Source: JABMQB01 sp963678235 (GTDB taxonomy: Bacteria; Bacteroidota; Bacteroidia; Bacteroidales; Prolixibacteraceae). Taken from it: a stretch of 64,000 bases of DNA. The position numbers and the translations under genes were made by a program. This document shows positions 53,692-62,322 of this stretch, in pieces. The stretch spans positions 4,154,001-4,218,000 of the forward strand of contig OY782766.1 in assembly GCA_963678235.1 (NCBI GenBank). Reading direction: 5' to 3'. Under the pieces are notes generated by a model, which saw only the letters and a program-made list of their open reading frames with translations, made no database searches and was not told the origin of the DNA. How positions within the stretch are numbered: position 1 is the stretch's first letter; each line of letters opens with the position of its first letter.

Positions 53692-55590
53692 TTAATAAGC
53701 CCTTGCATTCTTGCCTTCCACAAAATTGATGTAGGACAAATTGACCACTTTGTTTCCGCCCGGAGTGGGGTAGTCGCCGGTGAAATACCAATCACCTAAA
53801 TCATTGGGACAGGCTTTGTGCAAATTATCAACTGTTTGGTAAACAATATCCACTTTTGCATTACATCCATCGGGTGTAAGTATTTGAGCGATTTTTGCTG
53901 AAATTTGCTCGTAAGTGAATGGCTTATAAATATCTTTCACGTAGTTTACTATTTCTTCTTTCGGCAAATACTGTTGCTCTTTGCATTTTTCATAAACCTC
54001 GTCAATAATATTCTGCATCCCGTTTTCTTTCAACAACTCAATTGCCGCATTAAATGCAACAAAGCGGTCGAGGCGTGCCATGTCAATTCCATAACAATCA
54101 GGATAACGAATTTGTGGGGCCGACGAAATTATGATAATCCTTTTTGGGTGCAGCCTGTCAAGAATTTTGATAATACTTTGCTTGAGGGTGGTACCCCGAA
54201 CAATAGAATCATCGATAATAACAAGCGTGTCTTTATCATTTTTTATTACTCCATAAGTTACGTCATAAACGTGGGCTACAAGGTCATCACGGCTATCATC
54301 GTCTGCAATAAAAGTCCTCAATTTTACGTCCTTAATGGCAATTTTTTCCATTCGTGGCTCACGTGAAATAATCTCCTTTATTTTTTCATTGGTAAGCGAA
54401 CCATTTTGTTCCCTGATCTCGTTTATTTTCCAATCAACCAAATATTCACGTAGTCCTTCCATCATCCCATAATATGCAGTTTCCGCAGTATTTGGGATAT
54501 AAGAAAATACGGTATTTTCGAAATCATGGTCGACTGTATCCAAAATTGTTGGGGTAAGAAGTTTTCCGAGGTTTTTACGTTCTTCATAAATTGTTGCATC
54601 CGACCCACGTGAGAAATAAATCCTTTCGAACGAACAAGAAGTTCTTTTGTGCGGAACCCTGATCATTTGGTTTTTAATCTCTCCGTCTTTTTTAATTATT
54701 AAAGCTTCCCCCGGTTTTATTTCTTTCACCGTTTTTATGGGGACATTCATTACAGTTTGAATTACAGGCCGTTCGGAAGCTACCACTACAATTTCATCAT
54801 CGTAATAATAGTGAGCAGGTCGTATTCCCCATGGATCACGCATTACAAAAGCATCACCATGGCCAATAATACCACCAATTGCATATCCGCCATCCCAGTC
54901 TTTTGAAGCTCTTTCAAGAATGTTCTGGACATCAAGGTTTGATTCAATTAATGAAGAAATTTTATTGTTGTCGAAACCTTCGCTTTTATATTTTCTGAAA
55001 AGTAATTGGTTTTCTTCATCTAAAAAGTGCCCGACTTTTTCAAGAACTGTTACGGTATCTGTGTAAGCTTTTGGATGTTGCCCAAGATCAATTAAGCGCT
55101 GGAATAGCTCATCGGTATTGGTCATGTTGAAATTTCCGGCAAGCACCAGGTTTCGCGACCGCCAATTGTTTTGGCGTGTTACCGGGTGCACATATCCTAT
55201 ACTGTTTCTGCCAAAAGTACCATAACGCAAATGCCCAAGCGATACTTCACCGGTAAAAGGCAAATTGTTGTATGCCCATTCTGAACTGGTTTCTTTTTTA
55301 TGATGCTTCGAAGCCTTGTAATAGCTTTTATTTGCTTTTTCAAAAACGTCTTTAATGGGGTTTTGTGCAACCGAGCGGTGCCTATCGATATAATCGGAAC
55401 CTGGTTCAAGGTTCATTTTAATGTTAACAATTCCAGCACCATCCTGTCCTCTGTTGTGCTGCTTTTCCATTAGCAGGTACAACTTGTTCATTCCATATTT
55501 CCAGGTACCGTATTTTTCTTTATAATATTCAAGAGGTTTTAATAACCGTATTAGGGCAATTCCACATTCATGCTTAATAAGCTCACTCAT
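53692..55590 (-). CDS. Amidophosphoribosyltransferase (PurF-like), long form
   Basis: PurF makes phosphoribosylamine from PRPP and glutamine, the first step of purine synthesis. The 632-residue protein is longer than the usual 460-510. The nucleophile is Cys9 (HECGIALI), so an eight-residue leader must be removed, as known for some PurF precursors. The glutaminase blocks QHNRGQDGAGI and GHLRYGTFG and the PRPP motif VIIDDSIVRGTTLKQS are present. Long forms of this kind occur in Bacteroidota. Whether it is the main PurF or a paralogue is uncertain. Confidence 0.85.
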   Translation of the reverse strand: MSELIKHECGIALIRLLKPLEYYKEKYGTWKYGMNKLYLLMEKQHNRGQDGAGIVNIKMNLEPGSDYIDRHRSVAQNPIKDVFEKANKSYYKASKHHKKETSSEWAYNNLPFTGEVSLGHLRYGTFGRNSIGYVHPVTRQNNWRSRNLVLAGNFNMTNTDELFQRLIDLGQHPKAYTDTVTVLEKVGHFLDEENQLLFRKYKSEGFDNNKISSLIESNLDVQNILERASKDWDGGYAIGGIIGHGDAFVMRDPWGIRPAHYYYDDEIVVVASERPVIQTVMNVPIKTVKEIKPGEALIIKKDGEIKNQMIRVPHKRTSCSFERIYFSRGSDATIYEERKNLGKLLTPTILDTVDHDFENTVFSYIPNTAETAYYGMMEGLREYLVDWKINEIREQNGSLTNEKIKEIISREPRMEKIAIKDVKLRTFIADDDSRDDLVAHVYDVTYGVIKNDKDTLVIIDDSIVRGTTLKQSIIKILDRLHPKRIIIISSAPQIRYPDCYGIDMARLDRFVAFNAAIELLKENGMQNIIDEVYEKCKEQQYLPKEEIVNYVKDIYKPFTYEQISAKIAQILTPDGCNAKVDIVYQTVDNLHKACPNDLGDWYFTGDYPTPGGNKVVNLSYINFVEGKNARAY

Positions 55591-56062
55591 ATTGGTTTTT
55601 TTCTTTGTCTGAAGAAATAAGTTCTGGAAACTTTATTAAATCAGGTACTATAAATGATTTTGGATATTTATTGTCAAGCTTTTTTTTCAGCTTAAGCGCT
55701 TCGTTTTTGGTCCTGAAATCGCCAACCCTTACTTTAAAATCTGGGGCATTAAACTTAATATATACATCAATGTTGGGGAAGCGGGTTAAAAATTCCCTTT
55801 TTATTTCCAGTGCTTTTTCTTTTGCATTAGGTGCAGAGCTAAAAAAGATCTCAACCCGGAAACCATCCACACCACCTTTTTTCAGGTTATTTTCAATATG
55901 CCAATTGAGCATACTATCAAGGCGTGCATCTTGTTGTGGCCGAACTTTTGAAATGATTTCAGGTGGATTGGTTGATGCCCTTTCTGTCTCGATCATAGAT
56001 TCCTGGGCAAACATAGAATAGCTAAATAATAAAGCCTGCATTAAGACAATTATCTTCTTCAT
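55583..56062 (-). CDS. Secreted SPOR-like domain protein
   Basis: From the ATG at 56062 the protein has 159 residues: a signal peptide (MKKIIVLMQALLFSYSMFAQ), a short linker and a C-terminal SPOR-like region (about 65-140) ending KNEALKLKKKLDNKYPKSFI. SPOR domains bind peptidoglycan lacking stem peptides. The stop overlaps the amidophosphoribosyltransferase gene by eight bases. A longer in-frame extension upstream lacks family similarity. Confidence 0.75.
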   Translation of the reverse strand: MKKIIVLMQALLFSYSMFAQESMIETERASTNPPEIISKVRPQQDARLDSMLNWHIENNLKKGGVDGFRVEIFFSSAPNAKEKALEIKREFLTRFPNIDVYIKFNAPDFKVRVGDFRTKNEALKLKKKLDNKYPKSFIVPDLIKFPELISSDKEKNQYE

Positions 56063-56083
56063 TCTATATACTCGTTGAGGTTG

Positions 56084-56091
56084 CAAATATA
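56084..56091 (-). promoter_or_regulatory. -7 element for the SPOR-like gene
   Basis: On the minus strand TATATTTG matches TAnnTTTG exactly, 21 bases before the ATG at 56062. It supports that ATG as the true start. Confidence 0.42.
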
Positions 56092-56265
56092 AATTAAATT
56101 GATTTATATCGATAACGAAATTATCCACAAGGAATTGCTTTGGCTTAAATAATCCACGCCTGAGTATTAATACAATGATAATAAGCTGTTAATAACTATT
56201 TGGAATGTTAAGTTAATCTGAACTTGAAAAATTGGGCAATCAAATTTTATATGGAAAAAATCCCC

Positions 56266-56273
56266 TATTTTTG
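56266..56273 (+). promoter_or_regulatory. -7 element of miaB
   Basis: TATTTTTG matches the -7 consensus, 21 bases before the GTG start at 56295. It makes an in-frame TTG at 56232 impossible as the start of the main transcript. Confidence 0.42.
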
Positions 56274-56294
56274 CAGATTAAAATTCAAAAAGAG

Positions 56295-57620
56295 GTGACT
56301 AAAAAATTATACATAGAAACCTATGGCTGCCAAATGAACGTTGCTGATAGTGAGGTGGTGGCGGCTGTAATGCAGGAGAAGGATTATCAACTTACCGATT
56401 CGGCTGAAAGTGCCAATGCCATTTTCCTGAACACCTGTTCGATCAGGGAAAATGCTGAACAACGAATTTGGGGAAGGCTTGATTTGTACAACAGTATAAA
56501 GAGGAAAAATAAGAAGTTGCTTGTTGGGGTTATTGGATGTATGGCTGAACGAATCCAGGATAAATTGTTAGAGCACAAGGCTGTGGATTTGGTTGCCGGA
56601 CCAGATGCTTACCGTGACTTGCCTTATTTGATCGATAAAGCAGAACAGGGTGAAAAAGCAATAAACGTTGCTTTATCGGAAAATGAAACATATGATAAAA
56701 TTACCCCAATTCGGATTGGGGACCAATCAATTTCCGGTTTTGTAAGCATTGCCAGGGGATGCAATAATTTTTGTACCTACTGTATTGTTCCATACACCCG
56801 CGGAAGGGAGCGAAGCCGTGATCCACGTGATATTTTAAACGAAGTTCGGGATTTGGTGAAAAACGGCTACAAAGAAGTTACTTTGCTTGGACAGAACGTG
56901 AATTCTTATAAATGGTTGCCCGAAGGCGAAAGGAAACCAATAAAATTTTGGGATTTGTTGGAGCTTGTTGCCGAATCGGTTCCCGAAATCAGGGTACGGT
57001 TTACTACATCCCATCCGAAAGATATGTCGGACAAAGTGTTAAAAATGATAGCGAAATACCCCAATATTTGCAAGCACATTCATTTGCCTTTGCAGTCGGG
57101 AAGTTCGAGGATTTTAAAGCTTATGAACCGAAAATATGATCGTGAATGGTACATGGATCGTATTCGTGCAATTCGTGAAATCATAGCGGATTGTGGCATT
57201 ACAACCGATGTTTTTTGTGGTTTTTGTACCGAAAGTGCTGAAGACCATCAGCAAACCTTGGAATTAATGGAGTGGGCAAAGTTTGATTCGGCGTTTATGT
57301 TTAAATACTCGGAACGACCCGGGACTTTTGCCCATAAAAATTTAAAGGACGATGTTTCGGAAGAAGAAAAAGGCGAGCGGTTAAATGAAATAATAGCTTT
57401 GCAAAACAAACTTTCGTTGGAAATGAACCGTAAAGATATTGGTCGTACCTTTGAGGTGTTGGTTGAAGGAACCTCAAAAAAATCGAAAGATAAGCTCTTC
57501 GGAAGATCATCACAAAATAAGGTGGTGGTGTTCCCGAAAGCAAATTTCAAAAAAGGCGATATTGTTCATGTTAAAATTAATGACTGTACGCAAACCACAT
57601 TGATTGGCGAATCGATATAA
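56295..57620 (+). CDS. miaB: tRNA-2-methylthio-N6-dimethylallyladenosine synthase
   Basis: MiaB is a radical-SAM enzyme that adds a methylthio group to i6A37 in tRNA. The 441-residue protein, starting at GTG 56295, has an N-terminal UPF0004 domain (ETYGCQMN, first Cys12), the radical-SAM cluster CNNFCTYC at residues 156-163 and a C-terminal TRAM domain ending CTQTTLIGESI. The GTG follows a -7 element. It is probably co-transcribed with the AhpD-like gene 13 bases downstream. Confidence 0.94.
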   Translation: MTKKLYIETYGCQMNVADSEVVAAVMQEKDYQLTDSAESANAIFLNTCSIRENAEQRIWGRLDLYNSIKRKNKKLLVGVIGCMAERIQDKLLEHKAVDLVAGPDAYRDLPYLIDKAEQGEKAINVALSENETYDKITPIRIGDQSISGFVSIARGCNNFCTYCIVPYTRGRERSRDPRDILNEVRDLVKNGYKEVTLLGQNVNSYKWLPEGERKPIKFWDLLELVAESVPEIRVRFTTSHPKDMSDKVLKMIAKYPNICKHIHLPLQSGSSRILKLMNRKYDREWYMDRIRAIREIIADCGITTDVFCGFCTESAEDHQQTLELMEWAKFDSAFMFKYSERPGTFAHKNLKDDVSEEEKGERLNEIIALQNKLSLEMNRKDIGRTFEVLVEGTSKKSKDKLFGRSSQNKVVVFPKANFKKGDIVHVKINDCTQTTLIGESI

Positions 57621-57633
57621 ACAAAAATAGGCT

Positions 57634-57978
57634 ATGGGCGATAAAAGAAAAGAGTTTAACGACTTCCGTGATAAAATGAATAAAAAGATTCTGGAGTCAG
57701 ATAATAAAGTAATGAAAAGGTTCTTTAGCCTGGATACCTTAACCTATCAGAAAGGTGCGTTGGATGTTAAAACAAAAGAAATATTGGGTTTGGTGTCATC
57801 GTTGGTTTTGCGTTGCGATGATTGTGTAAAATACCACCTTGAAAAATGTTTCGAACAAGGTCTTACTACACCAGAACTTTTTGATGTATTTTCAATTGCA
57901 AATGTTGCGGCTGGTAGTGTTGTAATACCGCATACACGAAGGGCTCTTGAATATTGGGAGGAACTGGTGAACAAATAA
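57634..57978 (+). CDS. AhpD-like carboxymuconolactone decarboxylase-family protein
   Basis: The 114-residue protein has the family's all-helical fold and the redox motif CDDC followed by VKYHL (C-x2-C-x3-H), typical of AhpD-like alkylhydroperoxidases. It follows miaB by 13 bases. A peroxidase or thiol-redox role is likely but not proven. Confidence 0.83.
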   Translation: MGDKRKEFNDFRDKMNKKILESDNKVMKRFFSLDTLTYQKGALDVKTKEILGLVSSLVLRCDDCVKYHLEKCFEQGLTTPELFDVFSIANVAAGSVVIPHTRRALEYWEELVNK

Positions 57979-58032
57979 GCAAGGGATTAGTTTAAGTTAT
58001 AAATCTTGGGCAACCAAATAAATACATATAAA

Positions 58033-58350
58033 ATGAAGAAAATGATTGCAATATCTTCTAAAGGTAAAACCCTCAAATCATTTCTGGATATTCGTTTCGG
58101 AAGGTGCGAAAGTATTGTGTTGTACGATGCAATAAAAAAAGACCATGCGATTATTGATAATCCCTTTAAAGATGGTGAAAAAGCAGGGGTTAGCCTGGTT
58201 GCATTTCTTGAAAAACATGGGGTTACAACCATTGTAACAGGTGAAGTTGGACCAAAAGTGCAGGACGTGCTTAAAGAGCATAAAATGCAGTTGGTGTTAA
58301 TGGAGGAAGAACGAATTAAAATAGAAGATATCCTGACCAAAATTAAATAA
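58033..58350 (+). CDS. NifX/NafY-like (dinitrogenase cofactor) domain protein
   Basis: The 105-residue protein starts at ATG 58033 (MKKMIAISSKGKTLKSF) and matches the Nitro_FeMo-Co family. It shows DIRFGRCESIVLYD, IIDNPF and the end segment TTIVTGEVGPKVQDVL. Stand-alone members occur in many non-fixing bacteria. No nitrogenase gene is in the window, so a role in nitrogen fixation is not implied. It follows the AhpD-like gene by 54 bases. Confidence 0.8.
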   Translation: MKKMIAISSKGKTLKSFLDIRFGRCESIVLYDAIKKDHAIIDNPFKDGEKAGVSLVAFLEKHGVTTIVTGEVGPKVQDVLKEHKMQLVLMEEERIKIEDILTKIK

Positions 58351-58462
58351 CAACATTCTGTTTTTACATTCCCTCTTTTTATTTTCAATATATTTTGTTG
58401 AATTGGGTTCATTTATTATAATGCAAACAGAATTTGGGGGGGGTAGAATTTAAAAAACCAAA

Positions 58463-58909
58463 ATGACGGTACGGGAAGCAAATTTTACAGATAAAGAAAC
58501 AATTGCTGCATTTCAGCTTGCAATGGCACTTGAAACAGAAAGCATTCAGCTGGATTTACCTACTGTTCTCAAGGGGGTCGATGCAGTATTTAAAGACCGA
58601 TCAAAAGGAATTTATTTTGTTGCAGAAAACAACAGGGAAATTGTTGGTTCATTAATGATCACCTTTGAATGGAGCGACTGGCGAAACGGTGTAGTTTGGT
58701 GGATTCAATCCGTTTATATAAAACCTGAGTATCGGAGAAAAGGCATATATTCTAAAATGTACAAGCATGTTCAGGATATTGTGGTGAACGAGGCGCGGAT
58801 CAAAGGACTTCGGCTTTATGTTGACAATACCAATACCAAGGCACAGAAAGTTTATACCAAGCTTGGAATGGACGGGACTCACTATTCGACCTTTGAGTGG
58901 ATGAAATAA
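58463..58909 (+). CDS. GNAT-family N-acetyltransferase
   Basis: The 148-residue acetyltransferase transfers acetyl from acetyl-CoA. It shows the beta-strand block VGSLMITFEWSDW and the CoA loop YRRKGIYSKMYKHV, followed by LRLYVDNTNTKAQKVYTKLG. The substrate is unknown. An eight-G run (58436-58443) lies about 20 bases upstream of the ATG. Confidence 0.87.
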   Translation: MTVREANFTDKETIAAFQLAMALETESIQLDLPTVLKGVDAVFKDRSKGIYFVAENNREIVGSLMITFEWSDWRNGVVWWIQSVYIKPEYRRKGIYSKMYKHVQDIVVNEARIKGLRLYVDNTNTKAQKVYTKLGMDGTHYSTFEWMK

Positions 58910-58986
58910 GTGTAGGGGCATTATATTAAATGTTTTTATTAGCCCAAACTTTAATTTGAACTAGAAAACGATATTAATCTCAAATT

Positions 58987-59649
58987 ATGCCTTCACAACT
59001 CTTAAAACTTATTGCTGAAGGGGAACATCAAATGCAGGACTTTAAGTTCTGTGTGAGTGATTCCAGGAAAATTGCTAAATCGTTGGTGGCGTTTGCCAAT
59101 ACTGATGGTGGCCGCCTTTTGCTTGGAGTGAAAGATAATGGGAAAATTGCTGGCGTAAGTTCCGATGAAGAGTTTTACATGATTGAGGCAGCAGCCAATA
59201 TGTATGCCGAACCCAAAATACCTTTTACCACCTATCAGTGGAATGTAAACGGCAAAACCGTTTTAGAAATTAACGTGGATGCCAGCCCCAATAAACCGCA
59301 TTTTGCCAAAGACGATTCGGGGAAATGGATTGCTTATATTCGCAAAAGGGATGAAAATATTGTGGTTAACAGAATCCAGGTGGAGGTTTGGAAAAAACAA
59401 AAAAGCCCCAAAGGGATTTATATTTCCTATTCCGACGATGAAAAATTCCTGGTTGATTATTTAAATTCACATGGCAGTATTACCCTCTCTAAATTTATGC
59501 GAACTGCACCAATTTCAAGGAACAAAGCAATCGATATCCTTTCCAATTTTATCCTGCTCGATATCCTGGTTATGGAAGCAGGAAAAGACATTACTTATTT
59601 TAAGCTAAACGAAGATTTTAACCAACTGGAGTTAAAGAAATTTCAGTAA
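58987..59649 (+). CDS. AlbA_2/SLFN-domain DNA-binding protein
   Basis: The 220-residue protein has an N-terminal AlbA_2 (PF04326) domain (about 10-125) with SLVAFANTDGGRLLLGVKD and WIAYIRKRDENIVVN. A C-terminal winged-helix-like region (about 145-210) follows. Such proteins are putative transcription regulators. It is a single gene with no obvious partner. Confidence 0.83.
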   Translation: MPSQLLKLIAEGEHQMQDFKFCVSDSRKIAKSLVAFANTDGGRLLLGVKDNGKIAGVSSDEEFYMIEAAANMYAEPKIPFTTYQWNVNGKTVLEINVDASPNKPHFAKDDSGKWIAYIRKRDENIVVNRIQVEVWKKQKSPKGIYISYSDDEKFLVDYLNSHGSITLSKFMRTAPISRNKAIDILSNFILLDILVMEAGKDITYFKLNEDFNQLELKKFQ

Positions 59650-59711
59650 ATTCATATCAATTATTCCAACCTTTTTAAAAGGTCTTCGTCATACATACAA
59701 AGTGATTTAAA

Positions 59712-60299
59712 TTGAATGTAATAATTGATGGCAATCAACTTGTGAAATTGTGCAAAAAAGGCGATGCCCAGGCGCAGTTTCAATTGTACAAGCTTTATTC
59801 AAAGGCTATGTTTAACATTGCCATTCGGATGAGTGGGAATAGGGAAGAGGCACATGATATTACCCAGGATGCATTTATTAAAGCGTTTACAAATATTAAA
59901 ACATTAAAAGATGATTTTGCATTTGGGGGATGGCTAAAACAAATTACCATTCGGTTGTGCCTAGATTACAGGAAAAAAAAGAAGCCATTTTATTTTGAAG
60001 AAACTAGTGACGGAGATTTGCCAGAAGACTTGGAAGAAGAGGGATTTGACAGTAATATGAATGAAGAATTGGTGCACGAAGCCATTAAGAAATTACCCGA
60101 TGGGGCACGCGAAATTCTTGTATTAAAAGCTTTGGAAGGCTATAGGCATGCAGAGATTTCTGAGAAGCTGGGAATAACCGAATCTACGTCAAAAACACAA
60201 TATTTTAGGGCAAAACAGCTATTAGGGAAGTTGATTAAAAAACAAATTCATGAAAGAGAACCTGGAGAAATATTTAGAAAAGAAAAGGTTAACACTTGA
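59712..60299 (+). CDS. ECF RNA polymerase sigma factor
   Basis: The 195-residue sigma-70-family factor shows region 2 (QLYKLYSKAMFNIAIRMSG, DITQDAFIKAF) and region 4 (LPDGAREILVLKALEGYRH). The start appears to be TTG 59712; no ATG is in frame nearby. It overlaps the next gene by 50 bases and heads a three-gene unit with a likely anti-sigma and a secreted repeat protein. That order suggests an envelope-signal circuit. Confidence 0.9.
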   Translation: MNVIIDGNQLVKLCKKGDAQAQFQLYKLYSKAMFNIAIRMSGNREEAHDITQDAFIKAFTNIKTLKDDFAFGGWLKQITIRLCLDYRKKKKPFYFEETSDGDLPEDLEEEGFDSNMNEELVHEAIKKLPDGAREILVLKALEGYRHAEISEKLGITESTSKTQYFRAKQLLGKLIKKQIHEREPGEIFRKEKVNT

Positions 60300-60777
60300 T
60301 GTTGATTCGCCTGATGACGATCTTCTTTGGAAGGGAATCCAAGCGGGGATGAATAAAAAACGGACTTTGAATGCTACAATATTCTGGAAAGTGGCAGCAA
60401 TCTTCTTGTTTGTGGTGTCAACAACCTATGTTGTTTATAACGAAGCAAACAAATCAAAATACACGGAATTGTCCGATATTTCGCCCGAATTAAAAAAGCA
60501 GGAAACTGAATTAATTGACACTGCGCAAGCAAAGTGGAAGCTGATAAAAACATCGGGCAGTGACCTGAGCCAGCTTCAATTTTTACTGGAAGAACTTGAC
60601 CAATTGGATGAAATTTATGCATCCTACAAATCGGATCTGAAGGAAGATGGAGCCAATGAATTTATTGTACATGCCCTACTTGATTACCACACCAAAAAAA
60701 TAAGGATATTGGACAACATATTACATGAAATCGAAAAACAAAATAAAGATGAAGAAATCAGTTATTTGGAACTTTAA
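60250..60777 (+). CDS. Probable membrane anti-sigma factor
   Basis: The 175-residue protein has one membrane helix (about 43-62). A cytoplasmic N-terminus carries VDSPDDDLLWKGIQAGMNKK, and a charged helical C-terminal region follows. It overlaps both the sigma gene (50 bases) and the following secreted protein gene. By position and topology it may hold the sigma factor at the membrane; no known anti-sigma domain is clear. It could also be another regulator. Confidence 0.6.
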   Translation: MKENLEKYLEKKRLTLDVDSPDDDLLWKGIQAGMNKKRTLNATIFWKVAAIFLFVVSTTYVVYNEANKSKYTELSDISPELKKQETELIDTAQAKWKLIKTSGSDLSQLQFLLEELDQLDEIYASYKSDLKEDGANEFIVHALLDYHTKKIRILDNILHEIEKQNKDEEISYLEL

Positions 60778-62056
60778 ATGCATTGCAATTTCCCTGGTAT
60801 TGGGACTTGGAACTGTATTGCATGCTGAGGCTATCGAAGTATCAAAAACCTTGAGTAAAAATGCCGCGGTGCCTGAAGGAACAAGGATACGTATTCAAAA
60901 TAAATCCGGTGACCTTGATGTTCGTATTTCCGATGCGAATACCGTTAAAATTACAACCACCGTTCGTTTAGTTGGCAAGTCGCAGGAAGACCTGGACAAA
61001 GTTATGGAAGCAATCGACGATTTTGAGTTCGAACAGGATGGTAACGAGTTTGAAATTGACACCCGTTTTTGGGAGAGTATGAATTCCATAAACGGAAGAA
61101 CTACCATGAAATTATTGAATGGTGAGAAAGTCCGTATTTCAAAATTTGAGGTAAGCCATGAGCTCATTATTCCCAGGCAGTCAGAACTTAATTTGGTGAA
61201 TAAGTATAGCGATTTGAAGCTTGCAGATATAAATTCAGGGGTATATTTGAGCCAATACGATGGGAAAATAGTTGCCGGGGATTTTGGTTCACCTTCTGAA
61301 ATAAAAATGAAATATGCAAAAGGGTCCATCGGGAAATGTAAGGATTTAGAACTTGATTTATATGACTCAGACTTAATAGCAGATGAAGCAGGAGATGTAG
61401 CCTTGAAAAGCAAATATTCTAGCCTCGAAGTTGGTAAAGTAGCTAACCTTAAAGGTCAAGTGTATGACGATCGCTTGCAAATAAGGGATTTAGGAAATGG
61501 CGAGATTACGTCCAAATATTCAGATTTTGATTTTGGAGGTACTATTAGCTCCCTGGTATTGAGTATTTACGATGATAATTTTAAAGGCAACAATGTAAAA
61601 GAACTTGCTTTTACCAGTAAATATTCGGAGTTGGCTTTTGATAAAATTGGATCGGTTCATTCTACCAGGTCTTACGACAACATATTGAAAGTTTCAAATT
61701 TAGGATCATTAAATATTGAGGAAAGCAAGTATTCGGATTACAAAATAGGAACATTGAACACTTCGCTTTTTGTTTCTGGTTACGATGATAATATCTCGGT
61801 CGAGAATGTAAAATCAGGATTTAAAAAAATATTTGCTAAAGGAAAATATACCAGTGTGAGCATGGACTTAGAATCAGGTACAAGTTATAATCTTATAATG
61901 GATATCAAATATCCAAAAGTGAACCTTCCTGATAATCTAACCTATATAGAAAAAATAAAAGAGGACGATGAAATTCATGTAAAAGCAAACGTTGATAATG
62001 GCGAGGCTAATATGACCTTTGAAGGATACGATATGGCAGTTCGGATATCCCAGTAA
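60749..62056 (+). CDS. Secreted beta-helix-like protein with seven KYS repeats
   Basis: The 435-residue protein has a signal peptide (about 1-26 from ATG 60749) and a DUF4097-like beta-rich body. Seven units begin with K-Y-S, A or T at DNA positions 61202, 61310, 61412, 61514, 61619, 61727 and 61844, a period of 34-39 residues. Six intervening YD-x motifs (YDGK, YDSD, YDDR, YDDN, YDNI, YDDN) lie mid-unit. A beta-solenoid at the cell surface or in the periplasm is likely. It is the last gene of the ECF sigma unit and is followed by a terminator. Confidence 0.75.
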   Translation: MKKSVIWNFKCIAISLVLGLGTVLHAEAIEVSKTLSKNAAVPEGTRIRIQNKSGDLDVRISDANTVKITTTVRLVGKSQEDLDKVMEAIDDFEFEQDGNEFEIDTRFWESMNSINGRTTMKLLNGEKVRISKFEVSHELIIPRQSELNLVNKYSDLKLADINSGVYLSQYDGKIVAGDFGSPSEIKMKYAKGSIGKCKDLELDLYDSDLIADEAGDVALKSKYSSLEVGKVANLKGQVYDDRLQIRDLGNGEITSKYSDFDFGGTISSLVLSIYDDNFKGNNVKELAFTSKYSELAFDKIGSVHSTRSYDNILKVSNLGSLNIEESKYSDYKIGTLNTSLFVSGYDDNISVENVKSGFKKIFAKGKYTSVSMDLESGTSYNLIMDIKYPKVNLPDNLTYIEKIKEDDEIHVKANVDNGEANMTFEGYDMAVRISQ

Positions 62057-62078
62057 CTAAGCTTTAAAAATTATTTGT

Positions 62079-62115
62079 CCCGGGATTTCTTAGGAGATAT
62101 CCGGGATTTTTTTGT
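62079..62115 (+). terminator. Terminator after the ECF sigma unit
   Basis: TCCCGG (62079-62084) and CCGGGA (62102-62107) pair around a loop, followed by a seven-T run. Confidence 0.8.
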
Positions 62116-62322
62116 TTTTAGATTTGTGGTTTGTTGGAGTTTGAAAGGATAGTATAAATTACTTATCCAAACATTGAACCTTTTGTAAGAATTTAAGTCT
62201 TACTGAAGAACTATTTGTTAATTTACACAAGCTTAAATTTAGTTTAAATAAAACTTAGCATAAATTTTACGCTTAGTTTATTTTATTTGAGTAAAATTGG
62301 ATTCATAAAAAAAATAATCATA

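Noticed and set aside
58033..58350. Nitrogen-fixation role for the NifX-like protein
   Set aside because: No nitrogenase or nif cluster is in the window, and stand-alone members of this family are widespread in non-fixing bacteria.
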